Source of the DNA: Micromonospora sediminicola
Lineage (GTDB): Bacteria; Actinomycetota; Actinomycetes; Mycobacteriales; Micromonosporaceae
NCBI RefSeq assembly: GCF_900089585.1
Contig: NZ_FLRH01000004.1
Span: forward strand, 241,001 to 305,000
Direction: 5' to 3'
Length of the DNA: 64,000 nucleotides
In this document: positions 62,807-64,000 of the stretch, piece after piece
Layout: every line of letters starts with the position of its first letter
How positions within the stretch are numbered: position 1 is the stretch's first letter
Program-made: the position numbers and the translations under genes
Notes under the pieces: generated by a model
Databases searched by the model: none
Told to the model about the DNA's origin: nothing
Seen by the model: the letters and a program-made list of their open reading frames with translations, nothing else

Positions 62807-64000
62807 ATGACACTGCCCGATCGTCTTGCGCGGCGGCTGCCGGCTCCGCCGGTGCGCCACGCGCCGCGGGGCCCCGCGCGGGATCTGCCGTCGCGACCGG
62901 CGGCCACGCGCGGCCGGCTCATCCTGCTCGGGCCGGCGTTCGTGGCCGCGGTCGCCTACGTCGACCCGGGCAACTTCGCCACCAACTCCACCGCCGGCGC
63001 CCGCTACGGCTACCTGCTGGTGTGGGTCGTCGTGGCGGCGAACCTGGCCGCCATGCTGGTGCAGACGCTCACCGCCAAGCTCGGCCTGGCCACCGGCCGC
63101 AGCCTGCCCGAGCTGTGCCGGGACCACCTGCCCCGGCCGCTCAACCGGGCCATGTGGGCCCAGGCCGAGCTGGTCGCCATGGCCACCGACCTGGCCGAGG
63201 TGATCGGCGGTGCGGTGGCCCTGCACCTGCTCTTCGGCATCCCGCTGCTGCCCGGCGGCGTGATCGTCGGCACCGCCGCGTTCGCCGTGCTGGCGCTGCG
63301 GTCCCGCGGCTTCCGCACGTTCGAGATCGCCATCGCGGTGCTGCTCGGCGTGATCGTGCTGGCGTTCGCGGTCAACCTGGTCACCGCCGGGCCGGACCTG
63401 TCCGCCACCGCCGGCGGGCTGCTGCCCCGCACGGCGGGCACCGACAGCATGCTGCTCGCCGCCGGGATCCTCGGCGCGACCGTGATGCCGCACGTGATCT
63501 ACGTGCACTCGGCGCTGACCCCGAACCGCATCCCCACCAGCGGCGAGGCGCAACGGCGGACGGTGGCGAGGGGCCTGCGGATCGACGTGCTGGTCGCGCT
63601 CGGCATCGCCGGCGGGGTCAACCTGGCCATGCTGCTGGTCGCGGCCACCAGCTTCCACGGCAGCGGCATTCCCGGCACCGACACGCTGGAGGGCGTGCAC
63701 GCCGGGCTGGCCGGCACGCTCGGCGCCACCGCGGCGGTCGGCTTCGCCGTGGCCCTGCTGCTGTCCGGCCTCGCCTCGACCAGCGTCGGGACGTACGCCG
63801 GCGAGGTGATCATGCAGGGTTTCCTGCGCCGCCGGATCCCGCTGCTGGTGCGCCGGACGGTGACGCTGCTGCCCGCGCTGGCCGTGCTCGCGATCGGCGT
63901 CGACCCGACCCGGGCGCTGGTGCTGTCCCAGGTGGTGCTGAGCTTCGGCATCCCGTTCGCGCTGATCCCGGTGGTGGCCTTCACCCGCCGCCGCGACCTG
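62807..64000 (+). CDS. NRAMP family divalent metal transporter (3' end outside window)
   Basis: The first 398 codons of a Mn2+/Fe2+:H+ symporter. The N-terminus is basic and cytoplasmic (about 1-38). The metal-site helix FVAAVAYVDPGNFATN carries the DPGN motif and TVMPHVIYVHSALTPN the MPH motif, both essential for transport; about nine hydrophobic helices are seen before the window ends. VEIGGAVALHL-type helix 3 (LAEVIGGAVALHLLFGIPLL) is conserved. Start ATG at 62807. The inverted repeat upstream suggests metal-dependent control. Confidence 0.88.
   Translation, partial: MTLPDRLARRLPAPPVRHAPRGPARDLPSRPAATRGRLILLGPAFVAAVAYVDPGNFATNSTAGARYGYLLVWVVVAANLAAMLVQTLTAKLGLATGRSLPELCRDHLPRPLNRAMWAQAELVAMATDLAEVIGGAVALHLLFGIPLLPGGVIVGTAAFAVLALRSRGFRTFEIAIAVLLGVIVLAFAVNLVTAGPDLSATAGGLLPRTAGTDSMLLAAGILGATVMPHVIYVHSALTPNRIPTSGEAQRRTVARGLRIDVLVALGIAGGVNLAMLLVAATSFHGSGIPGTDTLEGVHAGLAGTLGATAAVGFAVALLLSGLASTSVGTYAGEVIMQGFLRRRIPLLVRRTVTLLPALAVLAIGVDPTRALVLSQVVLSFGIPFALIPVVAFTRRRDL

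Overview
The window is high-GC DNA (roughly 73% G+C by eye) with dense genes, GTG starts, F420-dependent and mycobacterial-type families, a CebR-type cellulose operator and actinobacterial-style promoters. It is best read as chromosome of an actinomycete, most likely a Micromonospora-like member of the Micromonosporaceae. There are no rRNA or tRNA genes, CRISPR arrays, transposases or phage genes.

Layout. 1-8.7 kb (minus strand): a tightly overlapping operon for a nucleotide-activated heptose (GmhB-type phosphatase fused to a family 9 glycosyltransferase, two more glycosyltransferases, GmhA, HldE, an SDR, another family 9 glycosyltransferase), ending in a type IB topoisomerase. 8.9-13.4 kb: an SRPBCC protein, a polyprenol-phosphate mannose synthase, and a divergent oxidase/aldehyde dehydrogenase pair. 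13.4-18.6 kb: small stress-type genes (ChaB, YihY, DUF2795, SRPBCC, several unknowns, a CmpX-like channel). 18.8-24.8 kb: a PAS-GAF-PP2C-ATPase phosphatase, HAD hydrolase, antiporter, renalase-like oxidase, DUF3072 and a metallophosphoesterase. 24.9-35 kb: XRE regulator, SDR plus GH15, general stress protein, DUF1684, MarR with pirin, phospholipase D, and a SigB/SigF-family sigma factor. 35-42.6 kb: HrpB helicase, PP2C phosphatase, a secreted GH9 cellulase behind a CebR box, SMR pump and DinB protein. 42.6-44.1 kb: a repeat island, with two inverted copies of a palindromic element (one carrying 20 perfect GGGCAGC units) around a frameshifted acetyltransferase. 44.1-64 kb: MFS pump, acetyltransferase, UBP zinc finger with antiporter, F420 oxidoreductase, semialdehyde dehydrogenase, GDSL lipoprotein, EcsC-like protein, transglycosylase-like protein, PAC2, XthA, monooxygenase, a third copy of the palindrome, class F sortase with a secreted partner, TrmB, a DUF3516 helicase, an unknown gene and the start of an NRAMP transporter.

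How it fits together. Two promoter classes can be read directly. At least seven genes have a TANNNT -10 box ending 6-7 bases before the start codon and no Shine-Dalgarno sequence, the signature of leaderless mRNA. About eight others have GTTT-N15-17-GGGTA-like promoters of the SigB/SigF type, mostly in front of small stress genes; a sigma factor of that family and a PP2C/anti-sigma-like fusion phosphatase lie in the same window, which suggests a local general-stress network. The features most worth follow-up are the palindrome/tandem-repeat element family and the actinobacterial heptose operon, whose end product is not evident.
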